64,000 nt of DNA, taken from Poritiphilus flavus. Its GTDB lineage: Bacteria; Bacteroidota; Bacteroidia; Flavobacteriales; Flavobacteriaceae. This document shows, piece by piece, positions 45,001 through 60,000 of this stretch (positions are counted from its first letter, which is position 1; each line of letters starts with the position of its first letter). Where the stretch lies: the NCBI RefSeq assembly GCF_009901585.1, contig NZ_WXYO01000006.1:486541-550540 (forward strand), read 5' to 3'. The position numbers and the translations under genes are program-made. The notes under the pieces were generated by a model. That model was not told the origin of the DNA, made no database searches, and saw only the letters and a list, made by a program, of their open reading frames with translations.

Positions 45001-48000
45001 CAGGCACCGAGCGTGCCGCACTTACCCTGAATATTACCGGTGATAGGGCCGAGACAACCAAGCCGACGGTCGCTTGCAAAGAAACATTAGAGTTCCAACT
45101 GGGAAATAGTGGCACGGCCACCCTGACAGCAGACGATATAGACACCGGTTCCAGTGATGCTTGTGGAATTGCTTCGAGGAGCTTGTCCCAAACCAATTTC
45201 ACCACCTCAGACCTGGGGTTTCATACTGTCATACTTACGGTGACCGACATCAACGGAAATACGAATACATGTGAAACCACGCTAAATGTGGTCGCCTATC
45301 CTACATCACTATTTGTCAGCACCTGGAACGCGAATGGCACCATAACCATTCCGGCCCGGGGCACTTACGATGTAGACCTGGGTAATGACGGCACCTATGA
45401 ACTGCTGAACCAAAACGGTACGATTACAGTAAATGTCGCCGCTTATGGTTATTCTGCCGGGAATATACAGCTGGCACTCCGCAATGCCACATCTGGTGCA
45501 GGGACCCTGAACAGTATAAACCTTTATAAAAGTTCTGTGGCCAATCGGGCTAAGTTACTTTCAGTGGACCAATGGGGCAGCAGCATAGCCTGGAGTACCA
45601 TGAAAGATGCATTTCGCCTTTGTACCAATCTGGATGTTCTGGCCACTGATATTCCCAACTTGGGCAAAGTGACCGATGCATCTTATATGTTTGGCGGCTG
45701 CTCCTCACTTAAGGGCAATGACAGCTTCTCTCGCTGGAACGTAAGCAATATAACTGATATGCAGGCCATGTTCAATCAGGCGGACGTCTTTGACCAGAGT
45801 CTTGCCGCCTGGGATATGGGGCAGGTGACCAATGCCAGCGGCATGCTCAGCAGTAGCGGGCTATCCGGTGCAAACTGGGACGACACCTTGATCGGTTGGC
45901 ATGGCCAGTATTTCACCAACACACCGATTGTAGGCGCCACTGGGCTGGTTTATTGCTCGGCAGCCGATGAACGTCAGTTGTTGATACTTCATAGCCTCAA
46001 GATTACTGGCGACACTAAGAACAATTCAGCACCTACGATGAACTGTAAGGATCAGGTGATCCTCCAACTGGATGCCAACGGTACTGCCAGTCTTACCCCG
46101 GAACAGGTGGATAATGGTTCCAGCAGTACTTGTGGGATCAAAACACTTCGCATATCCAAGAGCAATTTCACCACTGCCGACATTGGTGTGACGACGGTCA
46201 CATTAACTGCCAGAGACAATACCACCCCTATTAGTTGGCTAAATAGCTGTACTACCACGGTACAAGTAGTGGATCTTCCTTCAAAGAATTTTGTCACCAC
46301 CTGGGGTACTAGAGAACCTGGCACTTCCGACGGCAGTTCCATCACCATCCCCGCTACAGGCACCTATGATGTGGACATTGGTAATGATGGCTCTTTTGAG
46401 CTGCTGGACCAAACCGGGACCACCACCATAAATGTTACAACCTATGGCTACTCCGCCGGGGATATACAAGTGGCCCTTCGGAATGCCGCCTCCGGATCCG
46501 GGAACCTGAACAGTGTAGTTTTCTACCTTGCAGATGACCGGCTAAAGCTACTTTCTGTAGACCAATGGGGCAGTGATATCTCCTGGAGCACTATGGAGGG
46601 TGCCTTTGCAGGCTGTAGCAATCTGGAAGTCAAAGCGACGGATGCTCCAGACTTGAGTAAGGCAACCATTTTGGATAGTATGTTTGCCGGCTGTATAATG
46701 CTGGAAGGTACCGCGGGGTTTTCCTCCTGGGACACCAGCAACGTTACCTCAATGTATAACATGTTTTATCTTGCGGCCCTTTTTAACGGGGACATAGGCT
46801 CCTGGAATACGAGTAGCGTAACTTCGATGACAACCATGTTCACCAGTGCAAAATCTTTTAATCAAGACCTTGGAGCATGGGATCTGAGATCGTTGGACAG
46901 GGCTTTATCCATGCTGGACAACACAGGGCTCTCTGTGGAAAACTGGGATGCTACAATTACAGGTTGGTACAATCAAGGTTTTACCAATACACCCTCTATA
47001 GGCGCCGATGGTCTCGTCTACTGTAAAACCGGTGCAATGCGAAAGGCGATGACTTTCAAGTTTTTGGACGATAGCCCGGAAAGCGACAAGCCAACTGTTG
47101 CATGCAAAGAGACGGAGCTCGTGCTAAGCCCGGCCGGTACAGCCACCCTTATGGGTGACCTGGTGGACAACGGTTCCAGTGATACTTGTGGGGACGTCTC
47201 ATTCAGTTTATCTAAAAGCAGCTTTACAACCGCTGACATAGGTGTGAATGAACTTACCCTAACAGTAACTGATTCAAACGGTAACTCAGATACCTGCGAA
47301 ACTACAGTGACCGTGATAGATCATACTACAAGAGTATTTGTCACGACCTGGGATACGACCAAACCCGGTACATCCAACAGTAACTCCATCACCATACCCG
47401 CCACAGGAACCTACGATGTGGACCTGGGTTATGATGGCACCTATGAACTGCTAAACCAGACCGGCACCATTACCATTGATCTAACCACTATCCAGGGCTA
47501 TTCCGCCGGGGAGGTAAAGGTGGCGCTTTGGAGTGCCGACTCCGGGGCAGGGACCCTGGACAGGATTCATTTCAACAATTCAGGGGACAAGGAGAAGCTG
47601 CTCTCTATAGACCAATGGGGTGGCGGTATCTCATGGAGCAGCATGGAAGGGGCATTCCATGGCTGTACCAATTTGGACGTCAAGGCGACCGACACTCCCA
47701 ATCTGGACAATCTGACCAATCTTGCCAATATGTTTAATGGCTGTACCTCGCTTGAGGGAACGACGGCCTTCGCTACCTGGAACACAGCTAAGGTAACCAA
47801 CATGAGCTTTATGTTTGCTGGCGCGAGCACCTTTAATCAGGACATCGGTTCCTGGAATACCGATAGTGTAATTAGTACGCAATCGATGTTTTTCGTGGCA
47901 ACTACCTTTGACCAGAACATTGGCTCCTGGAATACCAGCAGCTTAGCTAATATGCAATCTATGTTCCTTGGCGCGACTGCCTTTAACCAGGACATCAGTT

Positions 48001-51000
48001 CCTGGGATACCGGAAGTGTGACCAATATGAGCTTTACCTTCGCCGGGGCATCTGCTTTTAACCAGGACATCAGCACCTGGAACACCAGTAGTGCAACCAA
48101 CATGCAAAGTATACTGTCCAGCGCTACGGCCTTCGATCAGGACCTGGGAGATTGGGATTTGGGGCAGTTGACTAATGGAACAGATATGCTCGATGGCAGC
48201 GGGCTCTCCATTGAAAATTGGGATAACACGCTTGTCGGTTGGCACAGCCAGGGCTTTACCAACACTACTACTATTGGGGCTTCCGGACTGGTCTATTGCA
48301 AGTCAGGTACGGAAAGGGCCGCACTTACGCTCAATATAACTGATGACATTATGGAGAATACCGCTCCAACAGCAGAGTGTCTTCAGACATTGACCATGCG
48401 CCTGGACCCCTATGGTTCAGCTAGTCTTTCAAGCGATATGGTGGACGATGGTTCCAGCGATGTCTGTGGGGACGTCTCTTTAAGTTTGTCCAGGAGCAGC
48501 TTTACTACCGCAGGAACATATACCGTTACCCTGACAGTGACCGACAACACTAACAAGACGAGTAGTTGCGAGACTGCCGTTACCATACTGGACCTTCCTC
48601 CAAACCTTTTTGTCACTACCTGGGACACGACTAAACCCGGCTCCTCCGGTGCTAGTTCAATTACTATGCCCCTGACAGGGACTTATGATGTGGACCTGGG
48701 TAATGACGGTAGTTACGAATTATTGGATCAGACCGGTTCCCTTACTGTGGATGTTACCACCTATGACTATTCCGCCGGGGAAATACAAGTGGCCCTCCGG
48801 AATGCCACCTCAGATTCTGGAGACCTTAGCAGTATATATTTCAACAATACTGGAGACAAACAAAAAATACTCTCTGTGGACCAATGGGGTAGCGACATCG
48901 CCTGGAGCAGCATGACGGCGGCATTTCAAGGCTGTTCAAATCTGGATGTTAAGGCGATAGATATTCCGGACCTGGGTAACGTGACCACTATGGATCGGAT
49001 GTTTAACAATTGTATTTCCCTTCAAGGGAATTCGAGCTTTTCCAACTGGAACACGGCAAACGTGACGAATATGAGTGGTATGTTCGTTTATGCATCGTCC
49101 TTTAACCAGGACATTGGTTCCTGGAATGTAGCCGGTGTAACGGATATGAGCTGGATGTTTTGGAGTGCCACCGCCTTTGACCAGGACATTGGTTCCTGGA
49201 ACACGGCAAAGGCATCCTCAATGCAATCCATGTTTCTTGCCGCAAATGCCTTTAACCAGGATATTGGCTCCTGGAACACGAACAGTGTGACTAACATGAG
49301 CTTTATGTTTTCCGGGGCAAGCGCCTTTGACCAGGATATTGGTTCCTGGAACACCAGTAGTGTTACGCATATGTGGTCTATGTTTCAATACGCAAGCGCC
49401 TTTGACCAGGATCTCGGGGATTGGGATCTGGGGCAATTGACCTATGGCGTCGCCATGCTCGATAATAGTGGGCTCTCAGGAGAAAATTGGGATGCAACGC
49501 TGATCGGTTGGTATAACCAGGGTTTTACCAACACCCCTACCATTGGAGCTTCCGGACTGGTTTACTGCAAGGCGGTTACCGAGCGTGCCGCCTTATCGTT
49601 TAACACTACCGGGGACAGCGCGGATGCTACCCTCCCTGAAGCCCTCTGTCAGCAAGCACTAACACTCCAACTGGGTATAGATGGCACGGCCACCCTGACG
49701 ACAGATCTGGTGGACGATGGATCCAACGATACCTGCGGGATTACCTCTCTGAGTTTATCCAAGAGCAACTTCACCACCGCTGACCTGGGTGCTAATACAG
49801 TTACGCTTACTGTGACTGACAACCTTGGCCAGGTATCTACCTGCCAGAGCACCGTAACCGTGATGGACCATCCTACAAGGTTATTTATCACTACCTGGGA
49901 CACTACCAAATCGGGTACTTCAAACACTAATTCCATTACCATCCCCGCCACAGGGACCTACGACGTGGACCTGGGAAATGACGGCACCTATGATCTTCTG
50001 GATCAGACAGGTACCATTACTATAGACGTGACCGCCTATGGCCACACTGCAGGCGAGATACAGTTGGTCCTTCGGGATGCCGTCTCCGGGAAAGGAGACC
50101 TGACCAGGATAAACTTCAATAATACCGGCGACAGTCAGAAGCTGCTCTCGGTAGACCAGTGGGGTGACAGCATATCGTGGAGCAGCATGCAAACTGCCTT
50201 CCAGGGATGCAGCAATCTGGATGTAAAAGCGACCGATGTTCCCGACCTGGGTAGTGTTACAAATATGTCCGGTATGTTTAGCGGATGTACATCGCTAAAA
50301 GGGACAGCGAACTTCGGTACCTGGAACACAAACAAGGTGACGGATATGAGCTTTATGTTCGGTGATGCAAGTACTTTTAACCAGGACATCGGTTCCTGGA
50401 ATACAAGCAACGTGACCAGTATGAGCTTTATGTTTGCCAGCGCAAGCATCTTTAACCAGGACGTCGGTTCCTGGAACACCAGCAGTGTGACCAATATGAG
50501 CTATATGTTTTATCAAGCTACTGCCCTTGACCAGGATCTGGGTGATTGGGACCTTGGGCTGCTGACCAATGGAACTGGAATGCTCAACAGTAGTGGGCTC
50601 TCCGTTGCCAATTGGGATGCCACGCTTATAGGTTGGCACGCCCAGACCTTTACAAATACACCAACCATTGGTGCCTCCGGACTGGTCTACTGTACCGCGG
50701 GCACAGAGCGCGCTGCCCTTTCCCTGAATATGACAGGAGACAGCCCGGAAAATGATCAGCCAAGTGCCCTTTGCAGGCCGGTGACCCTCCATTTAGGCAC
50801 CAACGGTGTTCCCAACCTGACGACTGACCTTGTGGACAACGGTTCAAGCGATACCTGCGGAAGTGTCTCCTTAAGCCTGTCGAAGAGCAGTTTTACAGCC
50901 TCCGATCTAGGTGCCAATACAGTAACCCTTACAGTGACTGACCCCAATGGGAATACAAATACTTGCTCCACCACAGTGACCGTAGAAGATCCTGCAAGCG

Positions 51001-54000
51001 TATTCGTCACTACCTGGAATACCACCTATACAGGTACCTCCGATGGGAACTCCTTTACTATTCCCGCTACAGGAACCTATGATGTGGATCTTGGTAATGA
51101 TGGCACCTATGAACTTTTGGACCAAACCGGGACCACCACCATAGATGTTACAACCTACAACTATACTGCAGGTGAAATACAAGTGGCCCTTAGGAATGCA
51201 ACCTCCGAAACAGGGACCCTGAGCAGGATCCATTTCAATAATTCGGGTGACCGACAGAAGCTACTTTCCGTGGACCAATGGGGTAGTGGTATCGACTGGA
51301 GCACCATGTCGGAGGCATTTTACGGCTGTACTAACTTGGAGGTAGAAGCCACCGATGCTCCTGTCCTGAGTAACCTGACCAATATGTACGCTATGTTTTC
51401 CGGATGTACGTCACTCAAGGGAGATACAGGATTCTCTACCTGGAATACTGCCAGTGTGACCGATATGTCCAGCATGTTTTATCAGGCGAGCGCCTTTAAT
51501 GGGAGCATCGGTTCCTGGGAAACAGGCAGCGTAACCGATATGAGTAGTATGTTCGGTGAAGCGACTACATTTAATCAGGATGTTGGTTCCTGGAACACAA
51601 GCGAAGTGACGGATATGATTGGCCTGTTTTTAGGTGCAACTGCCTTTGACCAGGATTTGGGAGCATGGGATCTGACTAAATTGAGCAATGGCGCCGATAT
51701 GCTTAAGAACAGCGGGCTCTCTATGAGCAACTGGGACGATACACTCATTGGTTGGTACAATCAGAGCTTTACAAACACGGCCACTATTGGTGCCTCTGGA
51801 TTGGTCTACTGCACAGCAGGTACAGAGCGTTCCGCCCTTTCCCTGAATATAACAGGAGACAGTGCGGAGGATATCAAGCCGTCTGCCCTTTGCCGGCCAG
51901 CAACAATCAGATTGGGCACTGACGGTAAGGCAACCCTGACAACGGAGCTTGTGGACAAAGGTTCCAATGATGCCTGTGGGGACGTTACCTTGAGTCTGTC
52001 GCGCAGCAATTTCACGGCCGCCTATCTCGGTTCAAATTCAGTGACCCTAACGGTAACAGATCCCAACAGTAATACGGAAACTTGTACTGCCACAGTAACC
52101 GTTGAGAATCCTACAAGTATGTTTGTAACCACCTGGGACACGACCAAATCCGGTTCATCCAACACTAATTCCATCACCATACCGGCTATAGGGACCTATG
52201 ACGTAGACCTGGGCAATGACGGTACCTACGAATTGCTGGACCAGACAGGGACTATCACGATAGATGTGACTACCCACAACTATACAGCCGGGGAGATACA
52301 AGTAGCCCTTCGCAATGCCGTATCCACATCGGGTACTCTGAACCGGATAAACTTCAGCATTACCCGTGACAGGCAGAAAATACTATCCGTGGACCAATGG
52401 GGCAGCAACATATACTGGAGCTCAATGGCGCTGGCTTTTTTCGCCTGTACCAATTTGGAGATTAAGGCGAGCGACGCTCCCAACCTGGGTAATGTAACCG
52501 ACATGAGCAGTATGTTTCGCGGTGTAGCAAACTTTAATGCAGATATCAGTTCCTGGAACACCTCCAAAGTGACTAAAATGTCCAACATGTTCTACGGCGT
52601 CACTGCCTTTAACAAGGATCTCAGTTCCTGGAATACCAGTAGCGTTACGGACATGAGTTATATGTTTCGGGGAGCAACAAGCTTTAATGGGGATATCAGT
52701 TCCTGGAATACTGGCAGTGTGACCAATATGCAATCCATGTTTCAAGGTGCGACCGCTTTTAGTGGGAACATCAATTCCTGGAATACTGGCAGTGTGACCA
52801 ATATGTCATACATGTTTATGGAAGCAACCGCATTTAATACAGACATTGGTTCCTGGAACATAAGCAAGGTGAACAATTTAGCAGCGATGTTTAATTATGC
52901 AAGCGCATTTAACCAGGACATTGGTTCGTGGAATACAAGTAGTGTGACCAATATGAGCAGCATGTTCGGTAATGCAACCGCATTTAACGTTAACATCAGT
53001 TCCTGGAACACCGACAGCGTGACCGATATGCAATTCACGCTCGCCGGAGCAAGTACCTTTAACCAGGATATTAGTTCCTGGAACACCAGCAGCGTGACCA
53101 ATATGGGTTGGATGTTTCAGAACGCAGGTGCCTTTGATCAGGAACTTGGCGATTGGGATTTGAGTCAGTTGGCGAATGGTGTGGATATGTTCAACGGCAG
53201 CGGGCTCTCTGTAGATAACTGGGATGAGACGCTTATCGGTTGGCATGCGCAGGGATTTACGAATACCCCGGTTATTGGTGCCTCAGGGTTGGTTTACTGC
53301 AAAGCCACTGCAGAAAGGGCTGCACTGACCCTCAATATTAGTGGTGACCGCGCTGAAACGATCCCACCTACGGCTAGATGCAAACAAATGGTAAGCCTCC
53401 AACTAGATGCTTCCGGTACCACTACCCTGACACCTGACCTTGTTGATGACGGCTCAAGTGACGACTGCGGGAGTGTTTCATTTAGATTATCCAAGACCAG
53501 CTTCACAGCCTCAGACCTCGGTGAGACTGCAGTGACCATGACTGTGACCGACCCCAACAGTAACACAAACACTTGCCAGACCTTGGTAGTCCAGGACGAT
53601 AGAAGATCCCCAATCGCAGGCTGTAAGGACCTTAGTGTACAATTGAATGCTACGGGTAGTGCTACCATTGTCGCCTCGGATATAGATAACAACTCGTCCG
53701 ATAACAGTGGTAGCGTGACCCTTTCCCTGAACAAGGATACCTTCGGATGTCTGGATGTAGGAACCAATATTGTGACCCTTACTGCGACTGACGATAGCGG
53801 AAATACGGCCACCTGTCCATCCATTGTTACCGTTGTAGATAAAACAGTGCCAGTAGCTTCGTGTAAGTCGGCCGTGATACAATTGGATGCCAACGGAAAC
53901 GCCGAACTGACCACAGATCTGGTGGATGCCGGTTCCGCCTCCATATGTGGTGGAAGCATAGTTTTGCTAGTATCGCCATCTAGCTTTACTGATGCTGATC

Positions 54001-57000
54001 TGGGTGCGAACAAGGTGACCCTGACGGTGTCTGACGCCAATGGGAACACAAATAACTGTGAGACCACAGTGACCGTCATGGATCCGGACGTTTTCGTTAC
54101 TAGCTGGGACACCAGCAAATCCGGAACGTCCAATAGCAATTCCATCACCATACCGGCCACGGGAACCTATGATGTGGACCTGGGCAATGACGGCAGTTAC
54201 GAACTTTTGGATCAAACCGGCACCATTACTGTGAATGTGACCACCTACGGATTTACTGCCGGGAAAATACAGCTTGCCCTTAGGAATGCGATCTCCGGAA
54301 GTGGTTACCTTAACCGGATACACTTCAATTATATGGGTGACAGGCAGAAGCTGCTCTCCGTGGACCAGTGGGGTAGTGGTATATCCTGGACAACTATGGA
54401 AGCTGCATTTTTCGGCTGTACAAATCTTGATATTCTCGCAAATGATGCTCCTGATTTAAGCAGTGTGGCCAATATGAAACAAATGTTTACCAGTTGTACT
54501 TCTCTTATAGGGACTACGGGCTTCTCCAACTGGAACACAAGTAGTGTGACTGATATGAGCTTCATATTTTCTGGTGCAACTGTCTTTAATGGAAATATTG
54601 GCTCCTGGAACACAAACAGTGTTACGGATATGCGTTACATGTTTTCAGCCGCTAGAGCCTTTAACCAGGAAATCGGTTCCTGGAACACAGGTAGTGTGAC
54701 GGAAATGCGCTACATGTTTAGTAATGCAAGTGCTTTTAACAGCAACATAGGTTTATGGAACACGGCAAAGGTATCCAATATGTCTGGCATGTTTTCCGAT
54801 GCAACCGTCTTTAATAAAAATATTGGTTCGTGGAATACAAGCAGCGTTACAGATATGCGCTACATGTTTTATGAGGCAAGCGCCTTTAATCAGGATCTGG
54901 GTTCCTGGGACACCAGTGATGTGACCAGTATGAGCAACATGTTTCAAAACGCGAGCGCTTTTGACCAGAGCCTGGAAAGCTGGGATCTGGGAAAGGTGAC
55001 CGATGGTACCAATATGCTCAATGGCAGTGGGCTCTCCACGGATAACTGGGACGCAACGCTGATTGGCTGGCACAGCCAGAGCTTTACCAACACGGTGACT
55101 GTTGGCGCCCTGGGCCTTGTCTACTGCAGGGCCCGTACCCAGCGTGCCGCGATGACAACCTTTACCTTTACAGGGGATAGCAAGGCAACTACCCAGCCTA
55201 CTGCCAAGTGTCATCAGACGGTAACCCTCCAACTTGGAGCCAGCGGTACGGCCAGCCTGACATCCAATCTTGTTGATGACGGAAGCGATGGCTGCGGGAT
55301 ATCACTGAGTCTGTCCCAAACAGACTTTACGACCAACCATCTTGGTGATAATACCGTGACCCTAACGGTGAGCGATGGCAGCAGCACAGAAACCTGTACG
55401 ACCACAGTGACGGTAGCGGACAATACGGCCCCCACTGCTGGCTGCAAGGACATCACCGTACAGCTGAATTCTTCGGGCAGCGCAACGATCACCACATCGG
55501 ACATCGATGATGGCTCGTCCGACAACAGTGGAAGTACTGTTTCGCTGTCTCTGGATCAAATGAGTTTTGACTGTTTGGATGCAGGGGCGAATACGGTAAC
55601 CCTTACTGTAAGCGATGGCAGTAATAACACTGACACCTGCACAGCCACGGTAACGGTTGATGATAAGATAGCTCCCACGGCCAGCAGCCCCACAGCGGTG
55701 AGTGTACAATGCTCATCCAATGTCCCTGCAGCTGATATTACTGTAGTGACTGATGAAGCTGATAACTGTGGCATACCCACAGTTACTTTTGTCAGTGATG
55801 TGAGTGATGGGAAAAGCAATCCTGAAACCATTACCCGAACCTATAGGGTAACGGACACTGCGGGGAACATCAAAGATGTCACTCAGACCATCACGGTGGA
55901 CGATACCACCGCTCCTACGGCCAGCAGCCCCACAGCAGTCAGTGTACAATGCTTACCTCCTGCGGATATCACTGTGGTGACAGACGAAGCTGATAACTGT
56001 GGTACACCGACGGTCACCTTTGTAAGCGATGTCAGTGATGGCAACAGCAATCCCGAGGTAATCACAAGAACTTACAGGGTGACCGATGGGGCAGGGAACA
56101 GTAAGAATGTTACCCAAACCATCACCATAAACGATACCACCGCTCCTACAGCCAGTAATCCTGCAGATATCAGTGCCCAATGCAGCGCTCCGGCATCAGA
56201 CATCACCGTTGTGACCGATGAGGCGGATAACTGTGGCACACCAACAGTCACCTTTATCAGTGATGCGAGTGATGGCAAAAGCAATCCTGAAACCATTACC
56301 CGGACCTATAGGGTAACTGATGGGGCGGGGAACAGCAAGGATGTTACCCAAACTATCACGGTAGACGACACAACCGCTCCTACGGCCAGTAATCCCACCT
56401 CGGTAAGCGTACAATGTTCATCCAATGTCCCCGCCGTGGATATCACCGTAGTGGCCGATGAGGCGGATAACTGTACCGCAAACCCCACAGTAACTTTTGT
56501 CAGTGATGTGAGTGATGGCAAAAGCAATCCCGAAACCATCACCCGAACCTATAGGATAACTGATGAGGCGGGGAACAGCACCGATGTCACCCAGATCATT
56601 ACGGTAGACGATACCATCGTTCCTACGGCCAGTAATCCTGCAGCGGTCAGCGTACAATGTAGCGCCCCGGCAGCTGACATCACCGTAGTGACCGATGAGG
56701 CCGATAATTGTGGCACACCAACGGTCACCTTTGTAAGTGATGTCAGTGATGGCAATAGCAATCCCGAAGTAATCACAAGAACCTATAGGATAACCGATGG
56801 GGCGGGGAACAGCAAGGACGTCACCCAGACCATCACCATAAACGATACCACAGCTCCTACGGCCAGTAATCCGGCAGCCATCAGCGTACAATGTATCGCC
56901 CCGGCATCGGATATCACCGTAGTGACCGATGAGGCCGACAACTGTACCACAAACCCAACGGTCACCTTTGTCAGTGATGTGAGTGATGGCAAAAGCAATC

Positions 57001-60000
57001 CTGAAACTATTACCCGGACCTATAGGGTAACTGACGAAGCCGGGAACAGTACAGATGTCACCCAGACCATCACGGTAGACGATACAACAGCACCGACAGC
57101 TAGTAATCCCACAGCAGTCAGTGTACAATGTTCCTCCAATGTCCCCACGGCGGACATTGCGCTGGTGACCGATGAGGCGGATAATTGTACAGCAAATCCA
57201 ACAGTCACCTTTGTCAGTGATGTGAGCGATGGCAACAGTAACCCCGAAGTAATCACGAGAACTTATAGGATCACTGACGAAGCCGGGAACAGCACCGATG
57301 TCACCCAGACCATTACGGTAGACGATACAACCGCTCCTACTGCAAGTAACCCTGCAGCCTTGAGTGTGCAATGTTTACCCTCTGCAGATATTAGCGTGGT
57401 GACAGACGAAGCGGATAACTGCACCGCAATCCCCACAGTCACTTTCGTAAGTGATGTCAGTGATGGGAACAGCAACCCGGAGGTAATTACCCGAACCTAC
57501 AGGGTAACCGACGCTGCCGGGAACGGCATCAATGTAACTCAGACCATCACGATAAACGATACAACGGCCCCTACAGCCAGTAATCCATTGGCTATCAGTG
57601 CCCAGTGTACTGCCCCGGCATCAGACATCACTGTAGTGACAGACGAAGCCGATAATTGTACCGCGAACCCAACAGTCACCTTTATAAGTGATGTCAGCGA
57701 TGGGAACAGCAATCCGGAAACCATTACCCGGACCTATAGGATTACTGACGAAGCCGGGAACAGCACCGATGTTACCCAGACCATTACGGTAGACGATACA
57801 ACCGCTCCTACTGCAAGCAATCCGGCAACAGTAAGTGTACAGTGTGCGTCTAATCCACCGGTTCCGGATATCAGCGTAGTGACTGATGCGGCGGACAACT
57901 GTGGCACACCCACGGTGGCCTATGTAGGTGACAATACAAGCAACCCGGAATCCATCATCCGTACTTATAGTGTTACTGATGGGGCGGGTAACAATATCAA
58001 TGTAACTCAGCTAATTACCGTAAGTGATACTACCTCCCCGACAGCTAGCGACCCGGCTGCGGTGAGCGTACAATGTGCATCTGATGTGCCTGCTGCGGAC
58101 ATTGCGGTAGTGACCGACGAGGCGGACAATTGTGGCACACCAACAGTGACCTTTGTAAGTGATGTCAGTGATGGCAATAGCAATCCCGAAATCATTACCC
58201 GGACGTATAGGGTGACCGATGCCGCTGGGAACAGTACCGATGTCACCCAAACCATCACGGTAGAGGATACTACCGTACCTACGGCCAGCAACCCGGCAAC
58301 GGTAAGCGTACAGTGTTCATCCAATGTCCCGGCCGTGGACATCACCGTAGTGACTGATGAGGCCGATAATTGCACCGCAAATCCAACGGTCACCTTTGTG
58401 AGTGATGTGAGCGATGGCAATAGCAATCCGGAAACCATTACCCGGACCTATAGGGTAACCGATGGGGCAGGGAACAGTGCCGATGTCACCCAAACCATCA
58501 CGGTAGAGGATACTACCGTACCTACGGCCAGCAACCCGGCAGCGGTAAGTATACAATGTTCATCCAATGTCCCGGCCGTGGACATCACCGTAGTAACTGA
58601 TGAGGCCGATAATTGCACCGCAAATCCAACAGTCACCTTTGTGAGTGATGTGAGCGATGGCAACAGCAATCCGGAAACGATCACCCGTACTTATAGGATT
58701 ACAGACGAAGCCGGGAACAGCACCGATGTTACCCAGACCATAACGGTAGACGATACTACGGCCCCAACCGCCAGCAATCCGGCAGCAGTAAGTGTGCAAT
58801 GTTCATCCGATGTGCCAGCTTCTGATATCAGTGTCGTGATCAACGAAGCGGATAATTGCACCGCAAACCCAACGGTGACCTTTGTAAATGATGTAAGTGA
58901 TGGCAAAAGCAATCCCGAAACCATCACCCGAACCTATAGGGTAACCGATGGGGCAGGGAACAGCACCGATGTCACCCAGACCATCACCATAGATGATACT
59001 ACTGCTCCTACGGCGAGCAACCCGGTAGCAGTGAGTGTACAATGTTTATCCGAAGTCCCTGCTCCGGATATTACAGTGGTAACCGACGAAGCAGACAATT
59101 GTACTGCAAATCCAACAGTAGCCTACGTAGGTGATAACAGCAGCAATGCGGGAACGATCATCCGAACTTATAGTATTACGGACGCCGGGGGTAACAATAT
59201 AAATGTGACCCAAACGATCACGGTAAACGATACGACAGCTCCAACAGCAAGCAATCCGGAGCCAATCAATGCTCAATGTAGCGCTCCTACATCTGATATT
59301 AGCGTAGTCACCGATGAGGCGGATAACTGTGGCACACCAACTGTGAGCTTTGTAAGCGATGTGAGTGATGGCAAAAGTAATCCGGAAACCATTACCCGGA
59401 CCTATAGGATTACCGATGCAGCGGGGAACACCACCGATGTTACACAGACCATCACCTTGAATGATACCACCGCCCCCACAGCCAGCAACCCGGCAGCAGT
59501 AAGTGTACAATGTTCCTCCAATATCCCGGCTGTGGACGTCACTGTAGTGACCGATGAGGCGGACAACTGTACGGTAACTCCGACTGTAACCTTCGTAAGT
59601 GATGTCAGTGATGGCAACAGCAACCCCGAAGTGATTACCCGGACCTATAAGGTGACCGATGAGGCAGGGAACAGTACGGATGTCACCCAGACCATCACAG
59701 TAGAGGATACCACCGCTCCAACAGCCAACAACCCGTTGGCGATGAGGGTACAGTGTTCCTCCGATGTACCAGCCCCGGATATCGCGTTAGTGACTGATGA
59801 GGCCGATAATTGTACCACAAATCCAACAGTCACTTTTGTGAGCGATGTGAGTGATGGCAATAGCAATCCCGAAATAATCACAAGGACCTACAGGATTACT
59901 GACGAAGCCGGGAACAGCACCGATGTAACCCAGACTATTACAGTAGATGATACTACCGCTCCAACGGCAAGTGACCTGGCAACGGTAAGTGTGCAATGCG

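Noticed and set aside
56418..57371. Long minus-strand open frames opposite the HYR repeats (up to about 317 codons)
   Set aside because: They follow the plus-strand repeat period and have repetitive, Ile/Gly/Tyr-rich translations; the plus frame carries the clear domain signal.
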